Shown piece by piece: positions 5,386 to 6,261 of a DNA stretch of 6,261 bases. The translations under genes and the position numbers were made by a program. Origin of the DNA: JAGVPT01 sp049578505 (GTDB lineage Bacteria > Bacteroidota > Ignavibacteria > UBA10030 > UBA8401); NCBI GenBank assembly GCA_049578505.1, contig JBAUMC010000069.1, positions 1 to 6,261 of the forward strand, read 5' to 3'. Under the pieces are notes generated by a model. It saw only the letters and a list, made by a program, of their open reading frames with translations, had not been told where the DNA came from and did no database searches. Each line of letters starts with the position of its first letter. The stretch's first letter is position 1.

Positions 5386-6261
5386 ATGCAAGCTAATTCG
5401 ATTGACCGGTTTAAAGTGGGGCGGCGTCCCGCCCAATTTGCAGCCTCAATTCTTTTTGCTCTCCTCTGCGTATCTTTCAAAGCAGTATCTTTTCAGGATG
5501 AGACTCCGCCCATTATTGTGGAAAGGGAATCCCAGACCATTCTTAGCGGTCACACCAATTTTGTCGATGGCATTGCCTTCAGCAGGGACAACAAATACTT
5601 GGCGAGCGCCGGAGAGGACAGCAAGATCATCATTTGGGATCTTTCAACGGGGAGTGAAGTTAGAACACTTGATGCCGGAGGAAGGCCAAAATCTTGCGTG
5701 GCATTCAGCCCCGATGGAAAAACGTTAGCTGTTGGAAGCCGAAACGATATAACTCTCTGGGATGTTTCGACCTGGTCTCTCCTCTTCGCCTTCGCGGAAC
5801 CATTGTATGTCGCCACCTCATTACTCTTTACTCCAGACAACAATCAGATTGTGAGTGGAGACAGATCGGGGAAGATAAATGTCTGGAACGCCAGCGACGG
5901 AAAATTGACGAGCTCGTTCAAGGCGTTTGCCTATAATGTAGAAGGCCTCGCACTCGATACCTCGGGCACAATAGTCGTGGCCGGCGGAATGGGGGACTCT
6001 CTCACAGCATGGAATATCAAGACCGGAAAGAAAGTCTATTCTGTCCGCGCTCACCATAACGGGATAACCGGCATAGCAATAAGCCCGGACGGTAGCACCG
6101 TGGCGACAGCAGGGATCTATGAATATTCGGAACCGAGATTATGGGATGTCTACACCGGGGGAAAAAAGAAAACGCTCGAGAAAGTAAACAGCAGAGGCCA
6201 CGTTGCATTCAGCAAAGACGGACGATTTCTTTTCGACGGCGGCGAGGAGGGAGAAATTGAT
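5386..6261 (+). CDS. Exported WD40-repeat protein, N-terminal 292 residues (cut by window edge)
   Basis: I read this frame by hand; it is open to the last base, so the C-terminus is missing. The ATG at 5386 is the first after an in-frame TAG at 5377-5379, and GGATAG just upstream is a weak ribosome site. The N-terminus has basic residues (RFKVGRRP, 8-15), a hydrophobic core FAASILFALLCVSF (18-31) and likely cleavage near AVSFQ (33-37), so export is expected. At least five WD40 units follow, with a sixth begun: about 52-89 (LSGHTNFV...IIIWDLSTG), 91-130 (ITLWDVSTW), 132-172 (INVWNASDG), 174-214 (LTAWNIKTG), 216-258 (RLWDVYTG) and 260 onward. The first has the classical GH and WD ends; others are degenerate. 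It follows the Asp-box gene by 60 bp with no terminator seen, so cotranscription is likely. Such proteins are scaffolds or ligand binders; the missing C-terminus may add another domain. Confidence 0.9.
   Translation, partial: MQANSIDRFKVGRRPAQFAASILFALLCVSFKAVSFQDETPPIIVERESQTILSGHTNFVDGIAFSRDNKYLASAGEDSKIIIWDLSTGSEVRTLDAGGRPKSCVAFSPDGKTLAVGSRNDITLWDVSTWSLLFAFAEPLYVATSLLFTPDNNQIVSGDRSGKINVWNASDGKLTSSFKAFAYNVEGLALDTSGTIVVAGGMGDSLTAWNIKTGKKVYSVRAHHNGITGIAISPDGSTVATAGIYEYSEPRLWDVYTGGKKKTLEKVNSRGHVAFSKDGRFLFDGGEEGEID

Noticed and set aside
1..6261. tRNA, rRNA, CRISPR array, riboswitch, phage or defence system
   Set aside because: I looked on both strands and saw no cloverleaf, rRNA-like sequence, spaced direct-repeat array, or nuclease, toxin or integrase motif. 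The genes present do not assemble into a recognisable new system.

Overview
The window reads as ordinary bacterial chromosome at roughly half GC, with short intergenic gaps. Era places it in Bacteria. The weak or missing Shine-Dalgarno sites in front of several genes, secreted Asp-box and WD40 propeller proteins, and the wording of the Era switch II region suggest the Bacteroidota/Chlorobiota/Ignavibacteriota neighbourhood. That placement comes from memory of these families and is low confidence.

Layout. Bases 1-638 (minus) hold the N-terminal half of a DUF1015 protein that runs off the left edge. Upstream of it on the same strand is era (803-1711). The gap between them contains a heptanucleotide tandem repeat (755-810) that supplies era's stop codon. 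A 222-bp divergent gap (1712-1933) separates era from a plus-strand 12-TM MFS transporter (1934-3118). That gap carries an imperfect inverted repeat (1770-1833) and one candidate sigma70-type promoter for each side. The next gap (3119-3468) contains the most unusual object in the window: a 185-bp MITE-like element (3165-3349) with 17-bp imperfect terminal inverted repeats, bounded by an exact 8-bp direct repeat that looks like a target-site duplication. Nested inside it is a hairpin-rich palindromic repeat unit.

The right third encodes two exported beta-propeller proteins in the same direction, 60 bp apart. The first is a 618-residue Asp-box (BNR) protein with 14 repeat units marked by 14 regularly spaced tryptophans, best read as two seven-bladed propellers (3469-5325). 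The second is a WD40-repeat protein with a signal peptide (5386 to the right edge, incomplete). They probably form one transcription unit and may act together outside the cytoplasm; their ligands cannot be told from sequence.

The genes do not form a recognisable new defence or metabolic system. Era is housekeeping, DUF1015 is a conserved family of unknown function, and the MFS substrate is unknown. The points worth following are the intergenic repeats, a different kind in each of the three longer gaps, and the paired propeller proteins.
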